Shown here piece by piece: positions 26,536 to 36,139 of a stretch of DNA of 64,000 nt. The DNA comes from Nocardia caishijiensis NBRC 108228. GTDB taxonomy: Bacteria; Actinomycetota; Actinomycetes; Mycobacteriales; Mycobacteriaceae. A program made the position numbers and the translations under genes. The stretch is taken from positions 522,489-586,488 of the forward strand of contig NZ_BDBE01000030.1 in NCBI RefSeq assembly GCF_001612825.1, given 5' to 3'. Below the pieces are notes generated by a model. It did no database searches. It saw nothing but the letters and a program-made list of their open reading frames with translations, and was not told the DNA's origin. Each line of letters starts with the position of its first letter. Position 1 is the first letter of the stretch.

Positions 26536-26569
26536 AAAGAGATGCGACGGACGGCGGATCCGGTTCGTC
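26536..26569 (-). promoter_or_regulatory. Shared sigma-type promoter box upstream of the peptide gene
   Basis: Reading on the minus strand, GACGAACC (26569-26562), 19 bases, then TCTCTTT (26542-26536). The same layout with the same 19-base gap occurs before both sigma genes and the FtsK-like gene. The spacer ends CGCA, as at the FtsK-like promoter. Its last base lies 54 bases before the peptide ATG. Confidence 0.7.
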
Positions 26570-26599
26570 TCCGGGACAATCATTTTCGCCGCAGCGTCG

Positions 26600-27814
26600 T
26601 CAATCGATCAGCAAGGCCGCGATCGTCAACGCTGCGACGGCTGTCCAGACGAGGTAATCGAGACGAATCCGTGCGTCCCGGATGGCTTCATCGAGGCTCC
26701 TCGCCGCGGTGATACGACCGGTGAACTGCGGGGGTGCCGCATCGAGCGCGTCGTCGAGACTCTCGGCGGCGACGATCACCCGCAGCGAGTTCCGTTGTGC
26801 GGCACGCAGTTTTCCTCGGTATCCGCCGACAGCGGTCAACCGATCGCCGACCAGACCTGCGGTGATGGCGCAGGACGGGTCGATCCGGCGGCGGATCACT
26901 CGCCCTCGGCGCAGCAGGTAGGCGAGGGCGACGGCGAATGCCGCACCGGAGGACGCGCCGCTGATGTCGTTGGCCGGAGCACCACCTTCCAAGGTGAGTG
27001 ACCACAGCACGCTCACACCGGTGCCGGTGAGTCCGCTGACGTCCCAGGCATCGGCCAGCGCGCCACGGAAGTCCGCGTCGGCCTGCAGGAAACTCATGCG
27101 TGCCGGATCCGGATGCAAGCCGCTCGGACCATTCTCGACCTGCGTCAATCGCAGGACGGCGACGTGTCCCTCGCCGTAGGCATCGACGAACAGCACGCGC
27201 ACCTCACTGGTGCGGGTGGTGGTCGGTCGACGCCCGGCCAACTCGAGTGCGGTGAGCAGAGCGAAGTCCCGCGCAGGGTGGTCGCGATGTGCGGACAGTT
27301 CGTCCAGCACCGAGGCGAGTTCAGCGTCGCCGGTGTCGAAAAGTGCGTCATCGCCACCGGACCGGGAGCCCGCGGAGCCCAAGCCCGCACGTTCGGCGTG
27401 CGCGAGGAAGCGCACGACGGCGGGACCGGCATCGCTCACCCCGGCCAGAGCGCAGGCCAGCGCACCGAGCGCACGCGCGGCCGAGAGTTCGGCGGTGTCG
27501 CGCCTGTCGTCGCCCTCGGGTGACTCCGCTTCCTCGACGAGCAACTCGTCCTCGTCGAGGCTCTTCCAGCGCGCCAGCGACGCACGCGCCAGCACCTCGG
27601 TCTCCCGTCGGGGCGCGAACAGCGCCCGCGCCGCGTCCGCCCCTGCGGCGACGGCGGATCGACAGCACCGCAACCATCGCTGTTCGGCTCCGACCAGCAT
27701 GTCGAGAACAACGTGGTCACGCAGACCGCTCAGATCGTCCGACGTGGCGGTGGGTCCGTACGCGGTGTTCGACGAGCCAGGGAGACCGACGGTATCGGTC
27801 GAAAGTCCGAGCAT
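26600..27814 (-). CDS. Lon-like (S16) peptidase-domain membrane protein, paralogue 1, no propeller
   Basis: A 404-residue protein. About 180 N-terminal residues form a helical domain shared with paralogues 2 and 3 (EQRWLRCCRSAV; ASLARWKSL). Then comes a Lon-type S16 peptidase domain with Ser288 in SGASSGAAF and Lys335 in VGGYRGKLRAA, the catalytic dyad positions. It ends with a single membrane helix (LVWTAVAALTIAALLI) and nothing beyond. Paralogues 2 and 3 continue into WD40 propellers. AAAGGAG precedes the ATG. There is no ATPase domain, so it is not a Lon protease proper. The peptidase activity is inferred from conserved residues. Confidence 0.8.
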   Translation of the reverse strand: MLGLSTDTVGLPGSSNTAYGPTATSDDLSGLRDHVVLDMLVGAEQRWLRCCRSAVAAGADAARALFAPRRETEVLARASLARWKSLDEDELLVEEAESPEGDDRRDTAELSAARALGALACALAGVSDAGPAVVRFLAHAERAGLGSAGSRSGGDDALFDTGDAELASVLDELSAHRDHPARDFALLTALELAGRRPTTTRTSEVRVLFVDAYGEGHVAVLRLTQVENGPSGLHPDPARMSFLQADADFRGALADAWDVSGLTGTGVSVLWSLTLEGGAPANDISGASSGAAFAVALAYLLRRGRVIRRRIDPSCAITAGLVGDRLTAVGGYRGKLRAAQRNSLRVIVAAESLDDALDAAPPQFTGRITAARSLDEAIRDARIRLDYLVWTAVAALTIAALLID

Positions 27815-27900
27815 GTGTGCGCTCCTTTTCGAGCCGGGCTGAGATCCCGCGAGCGGGCGAACTCAGTGTCGCGCCGCAGCAGGACCGCGCCACAGTCCGT

Positions 27901-27931
27901 CAGTGCCAAAGCTCTGACGTCCAGTGCCAAA
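27901..27931 (-). repeat. Direct repeat TTTGGCACTG x2 in the paralogue 1 promoter region
   Basis: CAGTGCCAAA occurs at 27901-27910 and 27922-27931, 21 bases start to start (two helical turns). On the transcribed strand it reads TTTGGCACTG. It lies about 90-120 bases upstream of the paralogue 1 start and could be an activator site. The shared sigma box is not present here. Confidence 0.5.
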
Positions 27932-27952
27932 CTCCGCCCATCGGAAGCAGCG

Positions 27953-30900
27953 TCAACACGCACCCGTGCGAGGAATCCGCGCGAGGTAACGTCGCCATTC
28001 CTCGTCATCGATCGTCGCGGTACCCGAGTCGCAGATGCTGTGGGCCGCCGCGTCCGGGTCCGTCGCCCACACCGACAACGTGCCGCTGCGTTCCGCGAAA
28101 CCGCTGACCGCCACGAACCGACTGTCCTCGGTGAAGCTCACCCCGAGTTCCCGGCCACCGCCCGAGTCGAGCACCGCGTGCACAGTGGGGTTTCCGCGAT
28201 CGGTGACACGCCATAGCTGGATGATGCCACTTTTCGAGCCCGTGCTCGCCAACAGCGAGCCGTCTGGACTGAACGCGAGCGACCGAACAGCGTCCCACTG
28301 GCTGGGACCGGTCAGCCGTACCCCGAGGTCGCGCGGCACCGACGGATCGGTGGTGTCGAACAGCGCGATCCGGGCGCCACCGGTGACCGCCAGAAGCCCG
28401 GTACTACCCGAGAACGCGACCGCTGCAGCGTGGTCGGAGATCGACAACGTCGCGAGCTGTGGCAATGTCCCTCGGCGCCCGGTGTCGAAGAGATGCACGA
28501 CTCCGCTGGCTGTACCGACCGCGAGCAGACCGCGGGGATCGAAGGCCAAGGTCGTGGTCGACACCGGCATGGGCAGGCTTGCGGCGGCGTACGGTCGGGG
28601 CGCGCGCGGATCGCTGATGTCCCAGACGCCGATCGATGATTGCCCGAGAAGAACCGCCAGAAGCCTTCCGTCAGCGCTGATCCGGAACGACCCGACAGCG
28701 TTGCGGGATATCGCCGTCGACATCCTCGAATACACCTGCGGATGAACAGAGTCACTCGTATCGACCAACTCCATGTTGCCCCAGCCGTCGCGTGTCACGG
28801 CCAGTGCCTCCGTCGAGAACTCGACACTGCGCAACACCACGCCCGGCGATCGCCGCAGCCAATCCATCCCGGTCGCGCTGTGCGGCGGCAACACCGGAAT
28901 ACTGCCCGAGATCGCCGGATTCTGATAGTAGTCGCCGGGTATGCCGCGCTGAATCGGCCGTTGTGTCGGCCACAAGCGCAGATAGCCGTCGGCTGCCCCT
29001 GTCGCCACGAAGGAATCGGCGGCGGTGAACGAGATCGCGTCCACATCCACCGGTGCGCGCAGCACCATCGGTTCCGAGGTGTCGGCGAGGCGCCACACCC
29101 TGGTCGACCGGTCACTGCCCGCCCCGGCCAGTCGCCGCCCGTCCGAGGAGAAGGCGAGGCCGCGCACTCTGTTGTCGTTGTCACCCGCGCCGACCAGGCG
29201 GGTGGATTCCCACTCCCCGGCCCGACGGTCGATGATCTCGACCCCCGCGACCTGGCTGGAAATGGCCAGCAGGTCGGCGTGCGGGGCGAAAGTCACGGCG
29301 AGGATCCATTCGCCTTCGAACGGCTGGGGTGCGCGGTCGAGAAGCACCGGTGGCTGTGCCGTGTTCGCGTCGACGTCCCAGACCCGCAGGCCGCCGCGAT
29401 GACCGCCTGCCGCAAGGCTTTTCCCGTCATGGTTGTAGGAGACCTCGAGGTAGGCGATCTGGAGCGGGAGGGCGGTTTCGGTCACCGGGCGGCGCCGATC
29501 GGTGACATCCCATCGGAGTACACCCATCTGCGTGAATTGGTCCCCTTTCAAACCGGCGGCCAGATGTCTGCTGTCGGGGCTGAATCCGAGGCTTTCCACC
29601 CGGCCGTCGCTCAGGTCGGCGAGTTTCGATATCCGTCCCGGATCCGCGATGTCCCAGAGTTCGAGACCCCGAGCGCCCGCCACCGCGACCGTCTTCTCGT
29701 CGGGGCTCAGCGCGATGTCACCACTGACGGCATAGCCGACGTCGAATTCCGCGACCTTCTCCGGCCCGGCGCCGGTGACTCTGATCAGCGTGACGACACC
29801 GCGCGAACCAGCGGTGACCACCAGCGAACCCGTCTGGTTCGACGCGATGAGCAACCTGCCCGGGTCGGCGCGCACCCGGATCGGCGCGTCGAGTGCCGTG
29901 GTTTCGAGCAATCGCGAACGTGTGTCGACGGTGTCGTCGGTGCGGTAGGCCGCCACCGCGAGCTGTTGCGCCAAGGCCGAATCGGTGTGCTGCAGCCCGG
30001 CGGCCGCAGCGGCCATCATCTGGGCCTGGGAGGCGGTTCGCTCGGCGCGCAGCCGTGATTCGGCGGCCCAGGCCTCGATGCCCGCGAAGACCGTCGATGC
30101 CGCCAAGGCGACGACCAGGGCCACGGTCGCGTACAGGCGGCGATTCACTTTCGAGCGTGCCTCGCGGATGGCCTCGCCGACCGTCGCGGCTGGCCGCAGA
30201 CCGGGGTATCGTTCTTCGCCTTGACGACCGGCTTCCTCGTAGGCATCGGCCGCGACCACGACCCGCATCCGCCGTTCGCGCGCGGCCGCGACTTTGGCCG
30301 GATAGCCGCGCACCACCGTCAGGTCGCGACCCGACAAACCGGCGCTGACAACACAGTTCGGGTCGATTCGCCATGGGCGCAGCGAACGGAAACGGCGGCG
30401 GCGCGGTGCGAGATCGTCGAGTGCCACCGCGAGCGCGGCCGCCAGCGAGCCACCGCGCACCCCGTTGGCGGGCGCACCGTTGTCGAGCTCGATCGACCAG
30501 ACCACACACGACCCAGTGCGCTCGAGTGACGAGACCGCCCAGGCAGCGGCCAGACCGTCGGTGAAGGCGGCGTCGGTGTGCAGGAAATGCATGCGCGCGG
30601 GATCGGGATGTAGTCCGCTCGGGCCGTCGGCGAGCAGCTCGAGCCGGAGTGTGCCGATCTCTCCGACATGCCCGTCTGCCAAGAAGGTGGAGAACGCGAC
30701 CCGGATGCGGGATTCGGCCAGCCGTGCGGGACGCCGCCCACCGAGTTCCAGCACCATCAGCACTGCGTAGCCGCGCGCGGGGGATTCGCCCCGACGCAAC
30801 AGCTCGAGTACCACCTCGGTCGATCGCCCCGGGTCTGCGGTGGCCGGGGTGCCCGCCCCCATCAGCAACGAGCCGACCGACGACAGCCCGGCCCGATCGG

Positions 30901-31258
30901 TGTGTGCGAGGAACTCACCGCACGCGGTGTGGATCTCGGCGGCACCGGTCAGCCCACGGGCGAGCGCGGCCAGCGCTCGCGCCGCGGAGTATTCCGGGTT
31001 GGCGACCCCGTTCGCCGCTGTCGGCTCGGGTTCGTCGGCCAGCAGGTCGTCGGGGTCGTCGAGGACGGCGGCCGGTTCGGTCTCCGCCCAGCTCGATCGC
31101 GACTGCTCGATGAGAACACGAGCCTCCCGGCTGCCGTCGGCGAGTAGGGCACCCGCGGACCCCGACCCGACACTGCTACGGCACAGTGCCAGCCAGTGCT
31201 GGGACGCACCGGTCAGCTGCCGCAGGAACTGTTCGTCGGATGTCGTGCTCGAACGCAC
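27953..31258 (-). CDS. S16 peptidase-TM-WD40 receptor-like protein, paralogue 2
   Basis: A 1101-residue protein. It has the shared helical N-terminal domain (ASQHWLALCRSSV), a Lon-like S16 domain with Ser271 (RGGSLAAALAVAL) and Lys322 (RGYPAKVAAARE), a membrane helix near residue 375 preceded by KVNRR, and a linker of the kind found before WD40 in nSTAND proteins (DSALAQQLAVAAYRTDD). About 650 residues of WD40-type repeats follow (for example LAFSSDGRRLAGAGSD) to a Cys-containing C-terminus. Positive charges before the helix predict the peptidase domain inside and the propeller outside. GTG start with AAGGGGG. It probably shares a transcript with the sigma and partner genes 48 bases upstream. 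Confidence 0.85.
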   Translation of the reverse strand: MRSSTTSDEQFLRQLTGASQHWLALCRSSVGSGSAGALLADGSREARVLIEQSRSSWAETEPAAVLDDPDDLLADEPEPTAANGVANPEYSAARALAALARGLTGAAEIHTACGEFLAHTDRAGLSSVGSLLMGAGTPATADPGRSTEVVLELLRRGESPARGYAVLMVLELGGRRPARLAESRIRVAFSTFLADGHVGEIGTLRLELLADGPSGLHPDPARMHFLHTDAAFTDGLAAAWAVSSLERTGSCVVWSIELDNGAPANGVRGGSLAAALAVALDDLAPRRRRFRSLRPWRIDPNCVVSAGLSGRDLTVVRGYPAKVAAARERRMRVVVAADAYEEAGRQGEERYPGLRPAATVGEAIREARSKVNRRLYATVALVVALAASTVFAGIEAWAAESRLRAERTASQAQMMAAAAAGLQHTDSALAQQLAVAAYRTDDTVDTRSRLLETTALDAPIRVRADPGRLLIASNQTGSLVVTAGSRGVVTLIRVTGAGPEKVAEFDVGYAVSGDIALSPDEKTVAVAGARGLELWDIADPGRISKLADLSDGRVESLGFSPDSRHLAAGLKGDQFTQMGVLRWDVTDRRRPVTETALPLQIAYLEVSYNHDGKSLAAGGHRGGLRVWDVDANTAQPPVLLDRAPQPFEGEWILAVTFAPHADLLAISSQVAGVEIIDRRAGEWESTRLVGAGDNDNRVRGLAFSSDGRRLAGAGSDRSTRVWRLADTSEPMVLRAPVDVDAISFTAADSFVATGAADGYLRLWPTQRPIQRGIPGDYYQNPAISGSIPVLPPHSATGMDWLRRSPGVVLRSVEFSTEALAVTRDGWGNMELVDTSDSVHPQVYSRMSTAISRNAVGSFRISADGRLLAVLLGQSSIGVWDISDPRAPRPYAAASLPMPVSTTTLAFDPRGLLAVGTASGVVHLFDTGRRGTLPQLATLSISDHAAAVAFSGSTGLLAVTGGARIALFDTTDPSVPRDLGVRLTGPSQWDAVRSLAFSPDGSLLASTGSKSGIIQLWRVTDRGNPTVHAVLDSGGGRELGVSFTEDSRFVAVSGFAERSGTLSVWATDPDAAAHSICDSGTATIDDEEWRRYLARIPRTGAC

Positions 31259-31306
31259 TCAGACCCCCTTTTCGAGCATCACACCGTCATCCTGGCAGTC
31301 GCCGCG

Positions 31307-31975
31307 CTACAACGGTTTTCGTCCCAGCCCGGCCAGTACCGCCGCGCGCACCGGATGTTCGGTCGGCAGTGCGCGGGCGACTCGTCGCCACGCGTTCCGC
31401 CCGGCCGTCGTCGACGCGCGGACCGCGTGTTCGACCGAGACCGCCGCCTCCTCGGTGAGCGCGGCGGCACGGCCGACCGTGATCTCCAGGTCGTCGTTCA
31501 TCCGCAACAGCGGCGTGATGATCTGGCCACCGAATGTGCCGTCGTCACCGCGATGGATGAGGACGAGGAACTGCGGTGAGTCCGTGGCGGCGGACAGTCG
31601 GATGACGAGGACGTCGTCGGCCGAGAGCACCGAACCGTCGCTGGTGACCACTACTTGCGTCTCCCGCCCGTCGGTGGTCGACCGGGTGATCTCGATTCCG
31701 AATTGTTCGTCGCCGACATGCTGCACGGGCGACCTCGCCGCGGTCGCGGCGGCGCGAATCTCCGAACGCCAGCCGGGGATCGAGCGACGGTATCCGCTCA
31801 GCGACACGGCCTCCGCCTCCGCCGACGACCTCGACAGCGCCCGCAGGGCGCCCGCGACAACGCGTCCGGCGGCCGCGTCGACCTCCGGATCGTCGATCGA
31901 CTCGAGCGCGGTAGTGACGGAATCGACCGTCGTTGGCCAGGAATGGCGGTCGACAGCTCTCTCTCGTGCCATCAC
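31307..31975 (-). CDS. Sigma-partner protein 1 (unknown family, 222 residues)
   Basis: A soluble protein with a helical N-terminal third and a beta-rich middle (FGIEITRST; LVLIHRGDDGTFGGQI), then a conserved end TAGRNAWRRVARALP. It is clearly related to the protein at 37482-38150, and both genes overlap the stop of an ECF-like sigma gene (GTGA here). Such fixed pairing suggests an anti-sigma factor or adaptor, though no zinc-binding anti-sigma motif or membrane helix is visible. No family is recognised. Confidence 0.75.
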   Translation of the reverse strand: MMARERAVDRHSWPTTVDSVTTALESIDDPEVDAAAGRVVAGALRALSRSSAEAEAVSLSGYRRSIPGWRSEIRAAATAARSPVQHVGDEQFGIEITRSTTDGRETQVVVTSDGSVLSADDVLVIRLSAATDSPQFLVLIHRGDDGTFGGQIITPLLRMNDDLEITVGRAAALTEEAAVSVEHAVRASTTAGRNAWRRVARALPTEHPVRAAVLAGLGRKPL

Positions 31976-32619
31976 AGGACTCCCATCTGGTCGACATCGT
32001 TCTGAAGCAGTTCTCTGAGTCGTCGCGTTCCCGCGCTGCGCAACCGTTTCACCTTCGACACGTGCACACCGAGGATGTCGGCGACTTCGCGCGTGGTGCG
32101 CAAGTCGAAGCCGTGCTCATCCATCGCGAAGGTCGCGCGCAGCACCGCTCGCTCCGCTGCGTCGGGCAACTCCGCCAACGCCTCTTCGAGCCGATCCCTG
32201 GTGACGAGGTCGTCCACGAAATCGGTGCCCGCGGCCGCCGTGTTCCCCTGTTCGCCGACCTCGTCGAGCGAGCTGAGCAGACGCTCGTCGTTCTTCTGCC
32301 TGGTCCGGCTCGCACGTGATTCCTGGATCTTCCACCTCGTCCGTCGCAGCAGGTAGGCGCGCCAGGCGGTGAGCCGGAATTCCGGGATCCCCTTGTCGAA
32401 CAGGGAGACCAACACCTCCTGCGCCAGATCCTCGTAGGTCTGATAAGCGGACGGGTCGGACTTGCGCAGCTCGTACCTCGCGGTGACGACCAGATACCGC
32501 GCGACCTCGACCAGCGATTCGCCGACCACGTACTCCATCACGGCGAGCCGGTCGGACTCGGGCACTTCCGACAGTGTTCGGCCGAGCCACTTCTCCAGTC
32601 CCTTGTCGTCTTCGGTCAT
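31972..32619 (-). CDS. ECF-like sigma factor 1
   Basis: A 215-residue sigma-70 family protein of extracytoplasmic-function size. Region 2 contains YEDLAQEVLVSLFDKG, and region 4 ends with a helix-turn-helix (REVADILGVHVSKVKRLRSA). The ATG at 32619 has GGAGG about 10 bases upstream. A promoter box GGCGAACC-N19-TCTCTAG lies 53 bases before the start, also found at the paralogous sigma gene, consistent with autoregulation. It overlaps the partner gene downstream. Confidence 0.85.
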   Translation of the reverse strand: MTEDDKGLEKWLGRTLSEVPESDRLAVMEYVVGESLVEVARYLVVTARYELRKSDPSAYQTYEDLAQEVLVSLFDKGIPEFRLTAWRAYLLRRTRWKIQESRASRTRQKNDERLLSSLDEVGEQGNTAAAGTDFVDDLVTRDRLEEALAELPDAAERAVLRATFAMDEHGFDLRTTREVADILGVHVSKVKRLRSAGTRRLRELLQNDVDQMGVL

Positions 32620-32672
32620 GCCACCCAGCCCTCCGGCATTCTCGCTATGCCACCTCGATGGTGCGGTCGCCA

Positions 32673-32706
32673 CTAGAGAAGCGAAGCGAGGCTCCGGTGG
32701 TTCGCC
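32673..32706 (-). promoter_or_regulatory. Shared sigma-type promoter box upstream of sigma factor 1
   Basis: On the minus strand, GGCGAACC (32706-32699), 19 bases, then TCTCTAG (32679-32673). It begins 3 bases after the stop of paralogue 3, so the sigma gene has its own promoter. GAACC and a TCT-containing -10 resemble ECF promoters in general. Confidence 0.75.
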
Positions 32707-32708
32707 AC

Positions 32709-35700
32709 TCACCCGAAAGGGCAGGCTTCGACGAACGCGCGGCCGGGCAGGGTGTGTGACCACTCCGGTCGGGTGATCGGCGCGGTGCCGGAGGCACAGA
32801 TGCGGGCCGCTTCGGTGGCGGCGTCCGTGCGCCAGCGGCGCACCGTGCCGTCGGTGGCGGATTCGACGAGTACGGTTCCGGCGCCCGCGAAGGCGAGCAT
32901 CGTTTTCTGCCAGTGTCTCGCGCGGCGGTCGAGGGTGGCGTAGACGGTGGGGGCCGCGGGGTCGGTGTAGTCCCAGAGGTCGATGCGACCGTGGGTGCGG
33001 TCGTCGACGGCGAGTCGCGTGCCCGTGTGGTCGAAGGCGACCGAACCGACCGGGCCACGCGCGGTGACGGGGATCGGCAGGGGCCGGGGGCCGCCTGGTT
33101 CGCCGAGACGGTAGACGAAGGCTCCGGCGCGGGTTCCGACGGCAAGGGTGTCGTGTGCGGTGACGGCCAGCGACATGTCCTGCCCGGCGGTCGGCAGCCC
33201 GGACAGTTCGGCGACGGACGGGGTGCCGTGAGCACGCAGGTCGAAGACCGTGACGTGCCCGGTGCGGTGACTGCCGACGGCCAGCCGGGAGCCGTCGGGG
33301 CTGAGGGCGAGGGCGGTCGGATAGCCGTGCCCGAATCGCAGCGTCGACCGCAGCTCGGGGCCACCGGGCCGGGTCAAATCCCACAGTTCCACCGAGGATG
33401 TCAGGCCACGCCCGACCGCCAGGGTGCCGTCCGGGGCGAAGACGACACCTCGGGTGTCGACCAGGCTCTGGTCGATCGGCCGACCGAACGGCGTCGGAGT
33501 GGATTCGCTGAGATCCCAGACCTGGATTCCGCGTTCGTTCAGGGTGGCGGCTCGCGTCCCGTCCGGCCCGATCACGACCGTGTCGAACAAGCCTGACGGG
33601 TCACCGTCCGCCAGGTTGTCGAGAGCGCCCGCTCTCGACAGCGCGCGAAGACGCGGCAGCAGCGCATCGGGCAGCACGCCAGGCGAAGGCACTGATCGGT
33701 CCTGGGGAAGTCTGAACAGCGTGCGCTGTCCGAGTTCGGCGGACGGGCTCGCGAGGTCGAAAACATGGACCGCACCGTCGAATCCGGAGGTCACCAGTGC
33801 GCGTCCGCCACGGAACACCTCGGTCCGCGCCACCGATCCTCCGGGAAATCGGGCGAGCACCGCACCGGTGTCGAGATCGAGCAGCCGCGCACGGGCATCA
33901 CCACCGACCGCCACTGCCGCGCGCCCGTCGCCGACCAGCGCGACATCGAAGTACTCGTTGGCACCGCGCGCTGTGCCAGGGAGCGGTTCCGGCCGGGTGA
34001 GGTCGGCACCGATGCGCCATCGCGCGATCTCACCGGGGTTGAGTCCCACCGCGAGCATGTCGCCGTCGAAGTCGACCGACCTGATCTCGGCGCCACCCGA
34101 CCGGTCGACGCGCACGTCGAAAGCGGGGCGGTGCGGATCCGCTGTGTGCCAACCCCGTACAGTCGTCGTCCACGTCCCGCCGACGATCCGGGCACCGGCC
34201 GCCACGAGGACCCGATCGTGCACCGCCACGAACGCGTGGTTTCCGGGAACCGTCACCGCGGGCAGTGGTACCGGGTGCGCGGGGTCGGCGCCCAAGCGCC
34301 AGGACAGCACCGTTCCCCCGTGGGTACCGATCGCCAGCAGGTCGCTGCCCGGGGCGAACGCCAGCGACCAGGGCAGATGCTCGGCAAGCGCGAATTCGGT
34401 TGTGCGCGACGGGTTCTCGGCGATATCCCACAGCAGGACCGACCGTTCACCGGCGACCGCGAGCCAGCGCTGGTCCGTACTGACGGCCAGGGCTCGCACC
34501 GGACCGGTCATCGCCGGGAACGGCGGCATTCTGGTCACCCCGGCATCACCGACGCGCACGAGCTGCACGAAGCCGTCGTCACCACCGATCGCGATCAGGT
34601 CGCCGCCCAGGCTCGTCGCCAGGCGCGGCGCGTCGGCACCAGCGGATACCTTGTCGCCGGTGGTACCGGGCCGGATCCGGATCGGTGTGCCGAGAGCCGA
34701 GAATTCCAGCAGTGCCGAGCGGGCGTCGACCGTGTCGCTCGTGCGCACCGCGGCCACGGCGACCAGTTGCGCCAGCGCGGGGTCGAAGTCGGCGCCACCA
34801 CGGGCAACACCAGCGAACAAGCGTGAATTCGATTCGGCTCTGGCAGCGGCGTTCTCGGCCCGAACACCGTTCAGGCCGGTCACCGAGACCACGGCCGACA
34901 GCACGGCGAGCATTCCGGCGACGGAGACGAGCCACAGCGCCAGGTTCGGTCGGCTGCGGGTCCGCGACACCGCTTCGGAGACCGTGGCGGCCGCCGCGAC
35001 CCGGTCGAGGTAGTCCTCGGGCGCCTGTCGCCGCGCCTCGTCGAAACCGGTTTCGGCGACCACCACCCGCAGCGAGGCCCGTTGCGCGGCAGCGAGTTTG
35101 CCCGCATATCCACCGACCGTGGTCAGCTCCGTGTTCGACAGTCCCGCCGTCACCGCGCAGGCCGGGTCGAGCCGACGCACCCGCAGCCACCGCACCATCT
35201 GGTGGCGCGGTGCCAGGTCGTCGAGCGCGACGGCCATCGCGGCCGCCATCGACGCACCGTTGATGTCGTTCTCGGGCGCGCGCCCCACACCGGTCACCGA
35301 CCACAGCACGCAGGCGTTCGTCGCGGCCGGTCTACTGACCTCCCACGCCCGTGCGAGACTGTCGGTGAAATCGCGATCCGCCTGCAGGAACGACATGGCG
35401 GACGGGTCCGGGTGCAGTCCGCTCGGCCCCTCGCGCAGCTGCTCCAACCGCAGCACGCCGACTCGTCCGGCACCCCCGATGTCGACGAACAGCACGCTCA
35501 CCCGAGTGGTCCGCACTGTCGGCGGGCGTCGTCCGGCCAGCTCCAGCGCCGTGAGGATGGCGTAACCACGCGACGGTCTGCCGCCCTGGCCGAGCAGATG
35601 CAGCACCATCTCGGCCACGGGGTCCTCGCCGCCGGTGATCGGACCGGCGGGCAGCAATTGCGTACCGGCCGAATGCAATCCGGCCCGTTCGGTGTGCCGC

Positions 35701-36044
35701 AGAAAGACCTCGCACGCGGCGGCGATGTCGAGAGCGCCGGTCAGAGCTCGGGCGAGGGCGGCCAGCGCGTGCGCCGCCGACACATCGGCGGTGACGCGCT
35801 CGCCCTCGAGGTCGGGGTTCTCGGATTCCTCCTCCAGCGGATCGTCGTCGGCGTCGAGACGTTTCCACCGCGCGAGCGAATGCCGAGCCAGCACACCGGT
35901 TTCGCGCCGCAGCTCGAGCAGCCCGCGTGTGGCGTCCGGCCCGTGGGCGACCGCGGCACGACACAACGCCAGCCACCGCTGGGGCGCCCCGGTGAGCTCG
36001 GACAACAGCGCGTCGTCGCGCTGGAACTCCGACGTCCCGCTCAC
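32709..36044 (-). CDS. S16 peptidase-TM-WD40 receptor-like protein, paralogue 3
   Basis: A 1111-residue protein organised like paralogue 2: helical N-terminal domain (APQRWLALCRAAV), S16 domain with Ser265 (NGASMAAAMAVAL) and Lys316 (VGGYAGKLAAAQ), a membrane helix (LALWLVSVAGMLAVLSAVV), a linker, and a WD40 propeller ending CASGTAPITRPEW. I use GTG 36044, which has GAGGGAG just upstream; an in-frame GTG at 36104 has none. It is divergent from the lipoprotein gene and lies directly upstream of the sigma 1 promoter. Conserved Ser and Lys in all three paralogues argue for proteolytic function. Confidence 0.85.
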   Translation of the reverse strand: MSGTSEFQRDDALLSELTGAPQRWLALCRAAVAHGPDATRGLLELRRETGVLARHSLARWKRLDADDDPLEEESENPDLEGERVTADVSAAHALAALARALTGALDIAAACEVFLRHTERAGLHSAGTQLLPAGPITGGEDPVAEMVLHLLGQGGRPSRGYAILTALELAGRRPPTVRTTRVSVLFVDIGGAGRVGVLRLEQLREGPSGLHPDPSAMSFLQADRDFTDSLARAWEVSRPAATNACVLWSVTGVGRAPENDINGASMAAAMAVALDDLAPRHQMVRWLRVRRLDPACAVTAGLSNTELTTVGGYAGKLAAAQRASLRVVVAETGFDEARRQAPEDYLDRVAAAATVSEAVSRTRSRPNLALWLVSVAGMLAVLSAVVSVTGLNGVRAENAAARAESNSRLFAGVARGGADFDPALAQLVAVAAVRTSDTVDARSALLEFSALGTPIRIRPGTTGDKVSAGADAPRLATSLGGDLIAIGGDDGFVQLVRVGDAGVTRMPPFPAMTGPVRALAVSTDQRWLAVAGERSVLLWDIAENPSRTTEFALAEHLPWSLAFAPGSDLLAIGTHGGTVLSWRLGADPAHPVPLPAVTVPGNHAFVAVHDRVLVAAGARIVGGTWTTTVRGWHTADPHRPAFDVRVDRSGGAEIRSVDFDGDMLAVGLNPGEIARWRIGADLTRPEPLPGTARGANEYFDVALVGDGRAAVAVGGDARARLLDLDTGAVLARFPGGSVARTEVFRGGRALVTSGFDGAVHVFDLASPSAELGQRTLFRLPQDRSVPSPGVLPDALLPRLRALSRAGALDNLADGDPSGLFDTVVIGPDGTRAATLNERGIQVWDLSESTPTPFGRPIDQSLVDTRGVVFAPDGTLAVGRGLTSSVELWDLTRPGGPELRSTLRFGHGYPTALALSPDGSRLAVGSHRTGHVTVFDLRAHGTPSVAELSGLPTAGQDMSLAVTAHDTLAVGTRAGAFVYRLGEPGGPRPLPIPVTARGPVGSVAFDHTGTRLAVDDRTHGRIDLWDYTDPAAPTVYATLDRRARHWQKTMLAFAGAGTVLVESATDGTVRRWRTDAATEAARICASGTAPITRPEWSHTLPGRAFVEACPFG

Positions 36045-36139
36045 CTGACTCCCTCGGCGGCCCGGGGACGGACGCTGCTCACCGCGGCCGGATAAACTCG
36101 ACACCGACGCGTATCAACGACCTTCCCGGGGGAACCATC

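Noticed and set aside
28640..30058. A 472-codon plus-strand frame opposite paralogue 2
   Set aside because: Arg-rich shadow frame without a ribosome site; the minus strand carries WD40 and S16 motifs throughout.
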